Program-made: the position numbers and the translations under genes
Shown: positions 41,540-50,824 of the stretch, one piece after another
Numbering within the stretch: position 1 is the first letter of the stretch
How the letters are laid out: every line of letters starts with the position of its first letter
Source of the DNA: Thiolinea disciformis DSM 14473
GTDB lineage: Bacteria > Pseudomonadota > Gammaproteobacteria > Thiotrichales > Thiotrichaceae
Assembly: GCF_000371925.1 (NCBI RefSeq)
Contig: NZ_AQVE01000002.1
Span: 1-64,000 of the forward strand
Direction: 5' to 3'
Length of the DNA stretch: 64,000 nucleotides
Notes under the pieces: model-generated
The model's database searches: none
The model's input: only the letters and a program-made list of their open reading frames with translations
What the model was told of the DNA's origin: nothing

Positions 41540-43057
41540 TTAAACTTCTATGCTAGGCTTAAGGGTTTTTTTGGTTTTACTCGGATGATGTTTTGCATCT
41601 AACCGCCTTAGAAATTCGGCCATAATGCGTTGGTATAATTGCTTTCCTAATACACGATCCTCTACACCATGCTCAATACTAGGATTGTCATTTACCTCAA
41701 TCACTACCACGCCTTGTGCTGTCTCTTTTAAATCAACACCGTATAAGCCATCACCAATCAACCGCGCAGCTTTTAGGGCAGTTTCTAATACAGCAACAGG
41801 TACTTGGTCAATAGCTAAGGTGTCAGCGCGCCCCTCAACAGACTTACCATTTTTATTATGATTAATGATTTGCCAGTGACCACGCGACATATAATAGCGA
41901 CAAGCATAAATGGCCTCGCCATTCAAAATGCCAATCCGCCAATCGAATTCCGTATAGGTGTAAGCTTGTGCTAAAATTAGTTCGGAGTGTTCGAATAATT
42001 CAGCAGCAGCTTTTTCTAATTCAGAACGATCTTTGACTTTAAACATGCCACGTGAGAAAGAACCATCCGGTATCTTAAGTACCATGGGATAACCGAGTTT
42101 CTTCTCCGCACGCTCTAACTCACCTTTACCAAGAATAACGCTGGGAGGTATTTGAATTTTATTGGCGGTCAATAATTCACTGAGATAAATCTTATTCACA
42201 CAGCGTAAAATGGAGCTTGGATCATCAATAACCACTAAGCCTTCATTGGCTGCTTTACGCGCAAAGCGATACGTATGATTATTTAACGCCGTGGTTTCAC
42301 GAATAAATAAAGCATCATACTCTGCAATATGTCCAATATCCTTGCCAGTAATGAACTCGGTTTCAATCCCTAAGTCCGCTGCGGCTTTAATAAAATAGTG
42401 CAGTGCTTTGGCATCGGAGGGCGGCAATGCTTCCTGTGGGTCGTGCAAAATCGCAAGATTATAACGCGCTGGTATAGCCTGATCAGGTTCACGCCAACGT
42501 TGTTGTAGTTTATTTTCTAAAACCTTGAAAAAATAGCCTTCTTGCAAACTGCTAAGGGTAGTTAAGCTGCCGGTCTTTAGCTTGCTAATGCGCCAGCGCC
42601 CATTACGACTAAATTCAACACGCAACAGCGGCGTTGGAAACGCTTCATAAAGGCGGCGTGCTAAGGGGCGCAAGGCTTCGCTGTCGCATTTGCCGAAGTG
42701 CAGCACAATTTCAAAGCGCGCAATATCAACGTTCTGGTGTTGCGCCTGCTTCGCTAACGCTTTGGTAACCACGTCGTCTAGATCATCAATGATCGGGCCG
42801 TAGAGGGTTTTACGTGTGAGGTCATGTAAAGTTTTGACTGAAGGTAACATGCGGTGTCCGCGTGCTTCAGCGAGGAGCGAGGCATAGTAACCTAAACTGT
42901 GATAATTCAAATTACGACAGAGATTAATCACATGCAGGTTGCGTTTTTTGGCCCAATCACTGCCGGTAAGATAGTCACGCACCGCAGCGACGGGAAATCT
43001 GGGATAATCCGTTTTCCAATGTTTTATATCGTCGACTAAGAGTAAATACTCAGGCAT
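41540..43057 (-). CDS. RimK-like ATP-grasp ligase with N-terminal RLAN-type domain
   Basis: A 505-residue protein. The N-terminal ~180 residues (PEYLLLVDDIKHWKTDYP, NLCRNLNYHSLGYYASLLAEARGHRMLPS) form the RimK-like ATP-grasp N-terminal domain. The C-terminal half is an ATP-grasp ligase: KLGYPMVLKIPDGSFSRGMFKV, EFDWRIGILNGEAIYACRYYMSRGHWQI, and metal-binding VVVIEVNDNPSIEHGVED. RimK-type enzymes add amino acids, often glutamate, to peptides or proteins. It is divergent from a GNAT-C39 peptidase fusion, a pairing I recall as recurrent. The substrate is unknown. Confidence 0.85.
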   Translation of the reverse strand: MPEYLLLVDDIKHWKTDYPRFPVAAVRDYLTGSDWAKKRNLHVINLCRNLNYHSLGYYASLLAEARGHRMLPSVKTLHDLTRKTLYGPIIDDLDDVVTKALAKQAQHQNVDIARFEIVLHFGKCDSEALRPLARRLYEAFPTPLLRVEFSRNGRWRISKLKTGSLTTLSSLQEGYFFKVLENKLQQRWREPDQAIPARYNLAILHDPQEALPPSDAKALHYFIKAAADLGIETEFITGKDIGHIAEYDALFIRETTALNNHTYRFARKAANEGLVVIDDPSSILRCVNKIYLSELLTANKIQIPPSVILGKGELERAEKKLGYPMVLKIPDGSFSRGMFKVKDRSELEKAAAELFEHSELILAQAYTYTEFDWRIGILNGEAIYACRYYMSRGHWQIINHNKNGKSVEGRADTLAIDQVPVAVLETALKAARLIGDGLYGVDLKETAQGVVVIEVNDNPSIEHGVEDRVLGKQLYQRIMAEFLRRLDAKHHPSKTKKTLKPSIEV

Positions 43058-43186
43058 ACGTGAGGGCTTCCCTTGTTATATGTAATAATTAATGAGGTGC
43101 TGCATCATACGGCTTTTAAATGCTCTGTGTAGAGTGCATTCGCCGACTACTTTGCATAACTATAACCAATAAAATGAGACTTTTTC

Positions 43187-44302
43187 ATGAACGATACGCC
43201 AGTTCGTCCTGCCACGCTAAATGATCTATCGCGTTTAGTTGAACTGGAACAGGCTTGTTTTGATTCCGATCGTTTAAGCCGTCGCAGTTTCCGCCATTTT
43301 TTAAGTAGTGCTAATTGTTTTTTAGTCGCTGGTTCAGAAGGCGAAGTGCTGGGCTATATTCTTGTATTGCTGCATCAAGGTACGCATCTAGCACGGATTT
43401 ATTCACTCGCCGTCGATCCTCGCCAACAAGGCCGTGGCCTTGCCCAAACTTTGATTGAGCAGGCAGAAAAAAGTTGCGTGGCGGTCGGACGAATCACCAT
43501 GCGTTTAGAAGTGCGCAAAGATAATCACAGTGCGATTCGGCTTTATGAGCGTATGGGGTATCATAGTTTTGGCGAATATCACGATTACTATGAAGATCAT
43601 GCAGATGCCTTACGTTTGCAAAAGCGTATTCTGCATCTGGCGCAACACACTACCCACCTCAAGGTTCCCTATTACGCGCAACAGACCGATTTCACTTGTG
43701 GGCCAGCGGCGTTGATGATGGGCATGGTAGCACTGGATCCTCGCTTATCGTTAACAACAACGGAGGAGCTAAGGATTTGGCGTGAGGCGACAACGATTTA
43801 TATGATGGCAGGGCATGGTGGTTGCAGCCCGTTAGGCTTGGCTTTAGCGGCTATGCGACGTGGCTTTATGACTGATGTTTATATTTCCAGTAATGACACG
43901 CCTTTTTTGGACTCGGTACGTGATGAAAAGAAAAAGCATGTGATGAGCTTAGTACACGCAGATTTTCTGGAGCAGTATCAGTACTTAGCAGCAGATCATT
44001 TGCATTATACCAGTCTGTCTCAAGTGCAATTACAAGAGGCACTAGAGCGGGGCGCTTTACCCATTGTGTTAATTAGTACCTATCGCTTCGATAACCAGAA
44101 AGTGCCACATTGGGTCGTCGTGACTGCGATGGATGAGCGCTTTATTTATATTCATGACCCCTTTATTGATGAGCCGGTGTTTCGTTTTGCATTAGACAAC
44201 CAATATTTGCCCATTAGCCGTAAAGACTTTGATCGTATGTCACAATTTGGGCAATCGCGCTTAAGAACCGCCGTGATCTTATCTAAAAAGGCAAGCGCAT
44301 AA
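43187..44302 (+). CDS. GNAT acetyltransferase fused to C39-like cysteine peptidase
   Basis: A 371-residue two-domain protein. Residues 1-150 are a RimI-like GNAT with IYSLAVDPRQQGRGLAQTLIEQAE (acetyl-CoA loop) and NHSAIRLYERMGYHSFGEYHDYY. Residues ~158-365 are a papain-like C39_2 peptidase with Cys171 (TDFTCGPAALMMGM), His308 (VPHWVVVTA) and Asp324 (IYIHDPFIDEP). With the divergent RimK-like ligase it forms a predicted peptide-modification pair: ligate, acetylate, cleave. No precursor peptide gene was identified nearby. No export signal is present. Confidence 0.88.
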   Translation: MNDTPVRPATLNDLSRLVELEQACFDSDRLSRRSFRHFLSSANCFLVAGSEGEVLGYILVLLHQGTHLARIYSLAVDPRQQGRGLAQTLIEQAEKSCVAVGRITMRLEVRKDNHSAIRLYERMGYHSFGEYHDYYEDHADALRLQKRILHLAQHTTHLKVPYYAQQTDFTCGPAALMMGMVALDPRLSLTTTEELRIWREATTIYMMAGHGGCSPLGLALAAMRRGFMTDVYISSNDTPFLDSVRDEKKKHVMSLVHADFLEQYQYLAADHLHYTSLSQVQLQEALERGALPIVLISTYRFDNQKVPHWVVVTAMDERFIYIHDPFIDEPVFRFALDNQYLPISRKDFDRMSQFGQSRLRTAVILSKKASA

Positions 44303-44317
44303 GCTTGTCACTTCAAG

Positions 44318-45349
44318 CTATTGCGTAAATAAACGCTTTCCCATTAAGGCTAGAGCCAGATCGAATACTCCATCCCATAAGCGTGTTTCACTTTTACTCA
44401 CCCCTTCGCCTACCCCTTTACTATGTTGATCTAAGATCGCCAAACGACGATATAGAGGCATAAAGTTGGTATTAGCAAGACGCTTGAACGCGTGTTGTAA
44501 TAAAGCTTGACGGTCGCGCGTGGTCTTCATAATGAGATGTTGGTTACTGCGCTGGTATCTGACATTAGTGCAGCCTTCTTCCAATTGCCGCAGCACGTCT
44601 CCTAAAGCCCAAATCACTAAGGGTAAGGGGGTGTCATCTTCTCGCAAGACCTCAAGAATATGTTTTAAGCGCGGCACATCAGGCGCGAGAATCGCATCGG
44701 CTAAATCAAACACGCTGAAACGTGAGCTATCCGCCGTAACGGCGGCTAATTGCTCAACGCTAATAGGTTGTCCGGCAAATAATAATTGCAGTTTATTAAT
44801 TTCTTGTGCAGCCGCCAGTAAATTACCCTCCACCCGCTCAGCCAAATAACGCACCGCTGCATCATCGGGTTTCAAGTGTGCTGCTTTCATTCGTGCTGCT
44901 ACCCAGGCCTGCGTTTGCGAGGCATTCAGTTCCCAAACCTGTACGACAGCACCGACTTGATCCAATGCTTTGACCCAAGCCGCATTACGCACCGCTTTAT
45001 CTAATTTAGGGGCTTGAATTAAGAGCAATTTATCTTGCGGTGGATGACTTAAATACTGTTGTAAAGCTTTGCTGCCGGCCGCGCCAATCTTGCTACTGCT
45101 AAAACGCATGTCCAATAATTGGCGTGTTGCAAAGAGTGATAAAGCTTCACTGGCTTGTAGCAAAATACCCCAATCAAATTGCGGATCAACATGCAAAATT
45201 TCGCGCTCACTGAAACCATGCTGGCTAGCATAGACCCGAATCGTATCAGCCACTTCCATAACTTGTAGCGGCTCATCACCAGTAATCAAATACACGGGCT
45301 TTAGGCCTGTTTGAAGTTGCGTTTCAATTTGATCGGCGCGTACCTGCAT
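44318..45349 (-). CDS. holA: DNA polymerase III subunit delta
   Basis: A 343-residue clamp-loader subunit that opens the beta clamp. Typical segments are MQVRADQIETQLQTGLKPVYLITGDEPLQVMEV, DKLLLIQAPKLDKAVRNAAWVKAL, YLAERVEGNLLAAAQEINKLQLL and VFDLADAILA. The frame is open to 45439, but the ATG at 45349 has AGGA 8 bases upstream and gives the standard N-terminus. It is usually found near lptE and leuS; here it stands alone, convergent with the GNAT-C39 gene. Confidence 0.92.
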   Translation of the reverse strand: MQVRADQIETQLQTGLKPVYLITGDEPLQVMEVADTIRVYASQHGFSEREILHVDPQFDWGILLQASEALSLFATRQLLDMRFSSSKIGAAGSKALQQYLSHPPQDKLLLIQAPKLDKAVRNAAWVKALDQVGAVVQVWELNASQTQAWVAARMKAAHLKPDDAAVRYLAERVEGNLLAAAQEINKLQLLFAGQPISVEQLAAVTADSSRFSVFDLADAILAPDVPRLKHILEVLREDDTPLPLVIWALGDVLRQLEEGCTNVRYQRSNQHLIMKTTRDRQALLQHAFKRLANTNFMPLYRRLAILDQHSKGVGEGVSKSETRLWDGVFDLALALMGKRLFTQ

Positions 45350-45450
45350 CGTAGTATCCTGACAAACACATGGCACAAGCGTAACACAGCTCAACTTGAC
45401 GCGCTGCGTTGTGCCGCCTATAACACGCATTTTCCTCAAGTAGAATCACT

Positions 45451-46410
45451 ATGGAGTCGACTTTCTCCAACTACCAAGCACCTGTGGGCTTACGCTCCGC
45501 ACATGTACAAACCTTGTTGCCAACCTTGTTGCGAAAGCGTTTAGACCTGCCATTACGTTGGGAGCGTATGGAATTGGCCGATGGCGATTTTATTGATTTA
45601 GCGTGGTATGAGCGCTCGCAAGCACCATTGGTCTTGGTGATGCACGGCTTGGAGGGTTCACTCCGATCCCATTACGCTACACCTTTAATGCAATGTTTGT
45701 ATGAGGCTGGTTTCAGTGTGGTGTTTATGACCTTGCGTGGTAAAGGACGCGAACCCAATCGCTTACCACGTAGTTACCATTCAGGCGCCAGTGCCGATTT
45801 AGCAGCAGTATTGCAACAATTAACGGAGCGTCATCAGCAGCCTTTTGCCGCAGTCGGGATCTCGTTGAGCGCTAATATCTTGTTGAAGTATTTAGGGGAA
45901 ACTGGCGAATATGCCCAGCTCAAAACAGCCATCGCTATTTCCGCACCGTTTCAATTAGCACTCTGTGCTAAGCGTTTATCCGAAGGCTTTTCACAAGTTT
46001 ACAATCGTTATTTGTTGAACCATTTAAAAGCCTCGTATCGTGAGAAGTTCTTGCGTATTCCATCCCCCCTTTCTGTTGATTTAGCGTCAATCAAGACCTT
46101 ATATCAATTTGATGATACAGTGACAGCGCCCTTAAATGGCTTTAAGGATGCCAACGATTATTATCAGCGCTCTAGCTGCAAGCCTTTTCTTAAAACAGTA
46201 GCGATCCCGACGTTAGTCATTCATGCCTTAGATGATCCTTTTATGTACCCCAGTATAGTGCCCAACCCTGCTGAAGTGAGTGCTTCGATTCAATTAGAAA
46301 TTTCCAAACATGGTGGGCATGTCGGTTTTATGAATACCCAAGGGTTTTGGCTGGATAAACGTGTTCCAGACTATTTGACACAGCAATTGCGTTTGCAACA
46401 CCATGCTTAA
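45451..46410 (+). CDS. yheT: YheT-type alpha/beta hydrolase
   Basis: A 319-residue hydrolase of the YheT/EMB8 family with APVGLRSAHVQTLLPTLLRKR at the N-terminus, LVMHGLEGSLRSHYATPL (oxyanion region), nucleophile elbow GISLSAN with Ser138, and FMTLRGKGREPNRLPRSYHSG. Asp/His partners lie in HALDDPF and KHGGHVGF. The elbow differs from the usual GxSLGGN by Ser140 in place of Gly. Substrates are unknown for the family in bacteria. It overlaps the next gene by 8 bases. Confidence 0.88.
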   Translation: MESTFSNYQAPVGLRSAHVQTLLPTLLRKRLDLPLRWERMELADGDFIDLAWYERSQAPLVLVMHGLEGSLRSHYATPLMQCLYEAGFSVVFMTLRGKGREPNRLPRSYHSGASADLAAVLQQLTERHQQPFAAVGISLSANILLKYLGETGEYAQLKTAIAISAPFQLALCAKRLSEGFSQVYNRYLLNHLKASYREKFLRIPSPLSVDLASIKTLYQFDDTVTAPLNGFKDANDYYQRSSCKPFLKTVAIPTLVIHALDDPFMYPSIVPNPAEVSASIQLEISKHGGHVGFMNTQGFWLDKRVPDYLTQQLRLQHHA

Positions 46411-47647
46411 AGCGCCTCGCATTGTGATTATTGGGGGTGGGCCGGCTGGTTTAATGGCTGCCGAGCAACTGACTAATGCTGCTTATGCGGTCGATTTATA
46501 TGATGCGATGCCATCCGTAGGACGTAAGTTTTTATTGGCCGGGATTGGCGGCCTGAATCTAACGCATTCTGAAGATTTTAGCGATTTTATGCAGCGCTAT
46601 GCCCAAGCGGAACAGGATTTATTACCGAGTTTAACCTTGTTTAATGCGAATACCTTACGCGAATGGGCGGCGGATTTAGGCATTGAAACCTTTGTGGGTA
46701 CCTCAGGGCGCGTTTTTCCGAAAGCAATGAAGGCTGCCCCTTTATTACGCGCTTGGCTTCTGCGCTTGAAGCAGCAGGGTTTAACTATTCATTCGCGTCA
46801 TCGCTGGGTAGGCTGGAACACTAATAATCAACTGATCTTTGCGACTCCCAGCCACGAGATCACTGTGGATTATGATGTATTGATTTTGGCCTTAGGCGGT
46901 GGGAGTTGGAAAAAACTCGGCAGTGACTCGGCTTGGGTAAATCTACTAAAAGCGCGCCATATTGCTATTTTCCCCTTAAAACCTAGTAATTGCGGTTTTA
47001 TTTGTGACTGGAGTCAGCACCTACGCAGTCATTATTCGGGTGCTCCTCTGAAAGCTGTGACGCTGAGATTTACGGATTTATTAGGAAACACTGAAACTCG
47101 CCAAGGTGAATTAATGATAACCAAGCGGGGTGTCGAAGGTAGTTTAGTTTATGCGTTTTCGGCACGCTTGCGCGATATGATTGAGGCTAAGGGCAAGGCT
47201 AGCTTTTATTTAGATTTGTTGCCTCAGCAAAATCTTGCCGACTTAGAAAGATTATTGGCCAATCGCCCCAAACAAAAAAGTTTAGGCAACTTCCTAAAAA
47301 GTCGCCTGCATCTGGATGCTACCAAATCTGCTTTATTCTTTGAGTGTTTGCCGCGTCATGAACCACCGTCTGCACGGCAAATAGCTCACTTGCTAAAGGC
47401 TCTGCCAATCACCCTAACGGCCACCACACCGATCGATGAGGCGATTAGTACTGCAGGCGGTGTTTCCTTTGCCGCAGTGGATGAGCATTTGATGTTAAAA
47501 GCCTTATCGGGCGTATTTTGTGCTGGTGAAATGTTGGATTGGGAAGCCCCAACAGGCGGTTATTTGCTCACAGCGGTGCTAGCGACAGGTCGTAAAGCGG
47601 GGCAGGGAGCGCTCGCGTTTATCCAGAATCAAGTGCCAAGCTCTTGA
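46403..47647 (+). CDS. HI0933/YhiN-like flavoprotein (NAD(P)/FAD-dependent oxidoreductase)
   Basis: A 414-residue FAD-binding protein with the dinucleotide motif IVIIGGGPAGLMAAEQL at the N-terminus, GIGGLNLTHSE, VGTSGRVFPKAMKAAPLLRAWL, LALGGGSWKKLGSD, and a C-terminal GVFCAGEMLDWEAPTGGYLLTAVLATGRKAG with the second FAD contact. This corresponds to the HI0933 family (TIGR03862-type flavoproteins). The reaction is not known. It is translationally coupled to yheT by overlap. Confidence 0.88.
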   Translation: MLKAPRIVIIGGGPAGLMAAEQLTNAAYAVDLYDAMPSVGRKFLLAGIGGLNLTHSEDFSDFMQRYAQAEQDLLPSLTLFNANTLREWAADLGIETFVGTSGRVFPKAMKAAPLLRAWLLRLKQQGLTIHSRHRWVGWNTNNQLIFATPSHEITVDYDVLILALGGGSWKKLGSDSAWVNLLKARHIAIFPLKPSNCGFICDWSQHLRSHYSGAPLKAVTLRFTDLLGNTETRQGELMITKRGVEGSLVYAFSARLRDMIEAKGKASFYLDLLPQQNLADLERLLANRPKQKSLGNFLKSRLHLDATKSALFFECLPRHEPPSARQIAHLLKALPITLTATTPIDEAISTAGGVSFAAVDEHLMLKALSGVFCAGEMLDWEAPTGGYLLTAVLATGRKAGQGALAFIQNQVPSS

Positions 47648-47712
47648 AATTCTAGCCTTATGCCCGAATGTTTTAAGGCAGCTTCCAGTTGGAAGTGGCC
47701 TTGGAGCGTTTT

Positions 47713-48543
47713 ATGTCAGGATATGTGTGGTCATTATTCTTATTGCTGGCAATTATTAGTGGTGCCATTGCGTGGTGGCTCATTCCTTATTACGCCTTAC
47801 GTAAAGCAATTAACGCACCTTTTCCTGAAGCATGGCGGCGTATTCTAGCGCGTAACTTTCCTATTTATCGTCATTTGCCGAGCGACTTGCAACGACAGCT
47901 CCAAAAATTGATTAAGCAATTTATTCATGAAAAGCATTTCACCGGCTGTAATGGCTTGGAAATCACTGATGAGATTCGTGTCACTATAGCGGCAAGTGCT
48001 TGTTTATTATTATTAAATCGTAAAACATCAGTGTATGGTGATTTGCGTTATATTTTAGTCTATCCCGATGGATTTATAACACAGGAAGAAAAATTCGTAG
48101 AAGGTGGTATTAAAAGCCTGCTTCCGTCCGGTCTCCTAGGTCAGTCGTGGAGCAATGGCAAAGTTATTTTATCGTGGGCTGATGTATTAAAAGGAAATCG
48201 TGAGTTTCGTGACGGTCATAACGTCGCATTGCATGAATTTGCGCACCAATTAGATAATGAATCAGGTTCAGTGAATGGCGCTCCTGTGTTAGCGAATCAA
48301 CAGCATTATCAACGTTGGGCATCGGTATTGACCGAAGAATATGAAGCCTTGCGCCGTGCAGCCTTTCAAGGTGATGAAACGCTAATTGATCAATATGGTG
48401 CTACCGCGCCTGCTGAGTTTTTTGCAGTTGTGACCGAGACTTTTTTTGAGCGCCCTTTGGAATTATTAAATCGCCATCCCGCTTTATTTAATGAATTGAA
48501 AATTTATTATAAAGTGGATCCTTCTGATTGGATGGAGGCGTGA
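47713..48543 (+). CDS. mtfA: M90 zinc metallopeptidase MtfA
   Basis: A 276-residue MtfA-like peptidase with zinc motif HEFAHQLDNESG (HExxH at 174-178). An N-terminal membrane helix (YVWSLFLLLAIISGAIAWWLI) is present that E. coli MtfA lacks. The frame opens earlier (TTG at 47689), but GGAG 6 bases before the ATG at 47713 supports this start. In E. coli MtfA responds to glucose-PTS status through Mlc; whether that holds here is unknown. Its 3' end overlaps the convergent recD gene by 37 bases. Confidence 0.88.
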   Translation: MSGYVWSLFLLLAIISGAIAWWLIPYYALRKAINAPFPEAWRRILARNFPIYRHLPSDLQRQLQKLIKQFIHEKHFTGCNGLEITDEIRVTIAASACLLLLNRKTSVYGDLRYILVYPDGFITQEEKFVEGGIKSLLPSGLLGQSWSNGKVILSWADVLKGNREFRDGHNVALHEFAHQLDNESGSVNGAPVLANQQHYQRWASVLTEEYEALRRAAFQGDETLIDQYGATAPAEFFAVVTETFFERPLELLNRHPALFNELKIYYKVDPSDWMEA

Positions 48544-50267
48544 TATAAATCACGTAAGCGGCGGCGAATACAAGAGCTAGTAGGGAGATCACGTTTAAGC
48601 GCCGCTAATAATACACTTTGGCGACCCATAATATCAATTTGCTGTTTGGCGCGAGTAATACCGGTATATAATAATTCACGTACCAGCATTTGAGAGTCAT
48701 CTTGCTCGGGTAATAATAATAACACACGCTCAAATTCTGAGCCTTGGCTTTTATGAATGGTCATTGCCCATGCGGTTTCATGAGCCGGTAAACGTACTGG
48801 CGCAATAGCGCGAAAGCCCCCTGTATTAGTGTTCGCAAACCAGACTTTCAAACCCTCAGCACTGGGTAAGCTAATGCCAATATCACCATTAAATAAGCCT
48901 TGGCGATAGTCATTTTCTATGACCATGACAGGGCGGCCTGCATACCAAGCGCCCTGTTGTATGCGCGGTAAGGCGGGTGCTAATAATTTGCCTAAACTTA
49001 TATTTAAACGTTCTGTGCCAAGGCTGCCTTTGCGCAGCGGTGTTAAAACGCGAAACTGATTAAATGCCTGAAATAGCGAGCTTAATAAAGCCGGATCAGG
49101 ATTGGTTTGCCATTGTTGTACCTGCGATAAATAAGGCTTCCAAGCAGTTTGCAAGGTCTTAGAATCTAAGCGTGCTAGTTCACTCCACGTAACCCCTGTG
49201 GGTTGTTGCTGTAGTAGCTCGAGTAAAGCATTCTCCTGCCGATCGCGCACCGCAGTAGCTAATCGTCCAATCCCACTCTCGCTAGAAAAACGCCAACTTT
49301 TTTCCAAGACCACCCGATATGGATCAAGGGGATGGGGATTATTCGGTTCTTGCAGGCAGAGATCACGAAAAATAGATCCTGTTTCTACGGAGGCAAGCTG
49401 ATCTTTATCGCCCAGTAGAATTAAGCGTGTTTGTGGACTGACCGATTCACATAGATGCGTCATAAGTGAAATATCAATCATGGATGCCTCATCCACAATG
49501 ACGACATCCGCCGGTAACGGGTGGCCAGCATGATGTCTAAAGCCAACTTGTTTAGGTAAAAAACCTAATAAACGATGCAAAGTGCTGGCTTGCTCGGGAA
49601 TATGTGCTGCTAACTCTGGCTCAAGTTTTAAAGTCTGCTTTGCTTGACGTATGGCCTCTTGCATACGCATGGCTGCTTTTCCGGTTGGCGCTGCTAAGCG
49701 AATGCGCTGGGGCTTAATGCCAAGTTGCCCAATTAAAAGGCACAGCAAGCGCGTCAGTGTCGTGGTTTTGCCGGTACCAGGGCCACCGGAAATAATTAAA
49801 AATGGGTGTTTGGCGGCTTGTGCCACGGCTTGTTTTTGTAATGCGGTATCAGGATGACTAAACCATTGATTGACGGTTTTGTCGATTTCATGGGTGTTGG
49901 CGGCTGATAAGTCTATCGCATACAGGCGTGCCACCAAATTCTTTGCCAAACGTTGCTCGTATTGCCAATAACGATTGAGCCAAATATAGCCATATTCTGT
50001 GATGAGCGGCTTATAGTCCCCCGCTTTACCTAGGGCGGGTGTTTTTAGGAGCTCAGTCAATTCATCGGCACTCAGTGTGCTAGGCAAGCGATTAGCAATG
50101 CTATTTTGGCGTGTGGCTTGGCTGGTAGCGCGTGCTAATTCATATAGTTGTGTTTTTTGTAGTTCGCTCAGCACGTAATGCTCTTGCTCGCATAAGCGAA
50201 GCATTAATTGTGCAAATTGCTCATCTAAAAAGCCTGAACTGGATTCACTCAACGCCACAGGACGCAT
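48507..50267 (-). CDS. recD: Exodeoxyribonuclease V alpha subunit RecD
   Basis: A 586-residue superfamily 1B helicase, with Walker A SGGPGTGKTTTL at ~160-171, motif II VVIVDEASMIDISLM, LILLGDKDQLASVETGSIFRDL and the C-terminal AMTIHKSQGSEFERVLLLLP...LLYTGITRAKQQI. It is the fast 5'-3' motor of RecBCD. recB and recC, commonly adjacent, are not in this window on either side. The minus-strand start is ATG at 50267. Confidence 0.93.
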   Translation of the reverse strand: MRPVALSESSSGFLDEQFAQLMLRLCEQEHYVLSELQKTQLYELARATSQATRQNSIANRLPSTLSADELTELLKTPALGKAGDYKPLITEYGYIWLNRYWQYEQRLAKNLVARLYAIDLSAANTHEIDKTVNQWFSHPDTALQKQAVAQAAKHPFLIISGGPGTGKTTTLTRLLCLLIGQLGIKPQRIRLAAPTGKAAMRMQEAIRQAKQTLKLEPELAAHIPEQASTLHRLLGFLPKQVGFRHHAGHPLPADVVIVDEASMIDISLMTHLCESVSPQTRLILLGDKDQLASVETGSIFRDLCLQEPNNPHPLDPYRVVLEKSWRFSSESGIGRLATAVRDRQENALLELLQQQPTGVTWSELARLDSKTLQTAWKPYLSQVQQWQTNPDPALLSSLFQAFNQFRVLTPLRKGSLGTERLNISLGKLLAPALPRIQQGAWYAGRPVMVIENDYRQGLFNGDIGISLPSAEGLKVWFANTNTGGFRAIAPVRLPAHETAWAMTIHKSQGSEFERVLLLLPEQDDSQMLVRELLYTGITRAKQQIDIMGRQSVLLAALKRDLPTSSCIRRRLRDLYHASIQSEGSTL

Positions 50268-50365
50268 AAATATACTCGCGCTAGGAAGAAAATATACTGC
50301 AAACTTGCATCGACTAGCTGGAGCATCGTTATAATACAGCTTTCGTACTAAGGTTTAATTGCTTC

Positions 50366-50824
50366 ATGAATGTCGAGCCTGCGCCAGCTAATACCGCAAC
50401 ACAAGCCCTTGAGCAGGCACGTAATCTACTGAGTTTTGCGCGTGGCCGCTCAACACAAGCCCGTTTGCATGTATTGGCTATTTTACTACAAGCTGAGTCA
50501 GCGTTGAGCCATGTTGATATTGAAAATTTAGCAGCGCAACAAGGCATAGAAGCCGATCGGGTTACGCTATATCGCGCCTTGGATTGGCTAGTGGAGCGTG
50601 GCTTAGCACATCGAATTGCTGGGGCGGATCGAGCTTGGCGTTATAATGCACAGCTAGGGTTAGCGCAACAGCACGCACATTTTTATTGTCGAGCTTGCCA
50701 GCAAGTATTTTGCCTTGAAAACTTGCAGCCTGCCTTATTATTCGCCTTACCCCAAGGTTATCAATTAGAGCAAGTAGAGTTAAATCTGCAAGGGCAGTGT
50801 CCGGCTTGCCAAGCACGTCACTAA
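50366..50824 (+). CDS. Fur family transcriptional regulator
   Basis: A 152-residue Fur-family protein. The winged HTH contains QARLHVLAILLQAESALSHVDIENLAAQQGIEADRVTLYRALDWLVERGL. The metal region has HAHFYCRACQQVFCLE (His103, His105, Cys108, Cys111) and a second pair CPAC (145-148) that forms the structural zinc site. Fur, Zur and PerR subtypes cannot be separated safely; the short C-terminal part and CxxC pairs fit Zur-like repressors. It is divergent from recD. A perfect -10 box TATAAT lies at 50330-50335. It overlaps the end of the DUF58 gene by 4 bases. Confidence 0.85.
   Translation: MNVEPAPANTATQALEQARNLLSFARGRSTQARLHVLAILLQAESALSHVDIENLAAQQGIEADRVTLYRALDWLVERGLAHRIAGADRAWRYNAQLGLAQQHAHFYCRACQQVFCLENLQPALLFALPQGYQLEQVELNLQGQCPACQARH

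Noticed and set aside
43530-43715. Small frame inside the GNAT-C39 gene as a precursor peptide for the RimK/GNAT-C39 pair
   Set aside because: Fully inside a conserved coding region in another frame, with no ribosome binding site.
50326-50340. Zur box in front of the Fur-family gene
   Set aside because: TTATAATAC resembles half of a Zur site, but it coincides with a plain -10 box and no second half is convincing.
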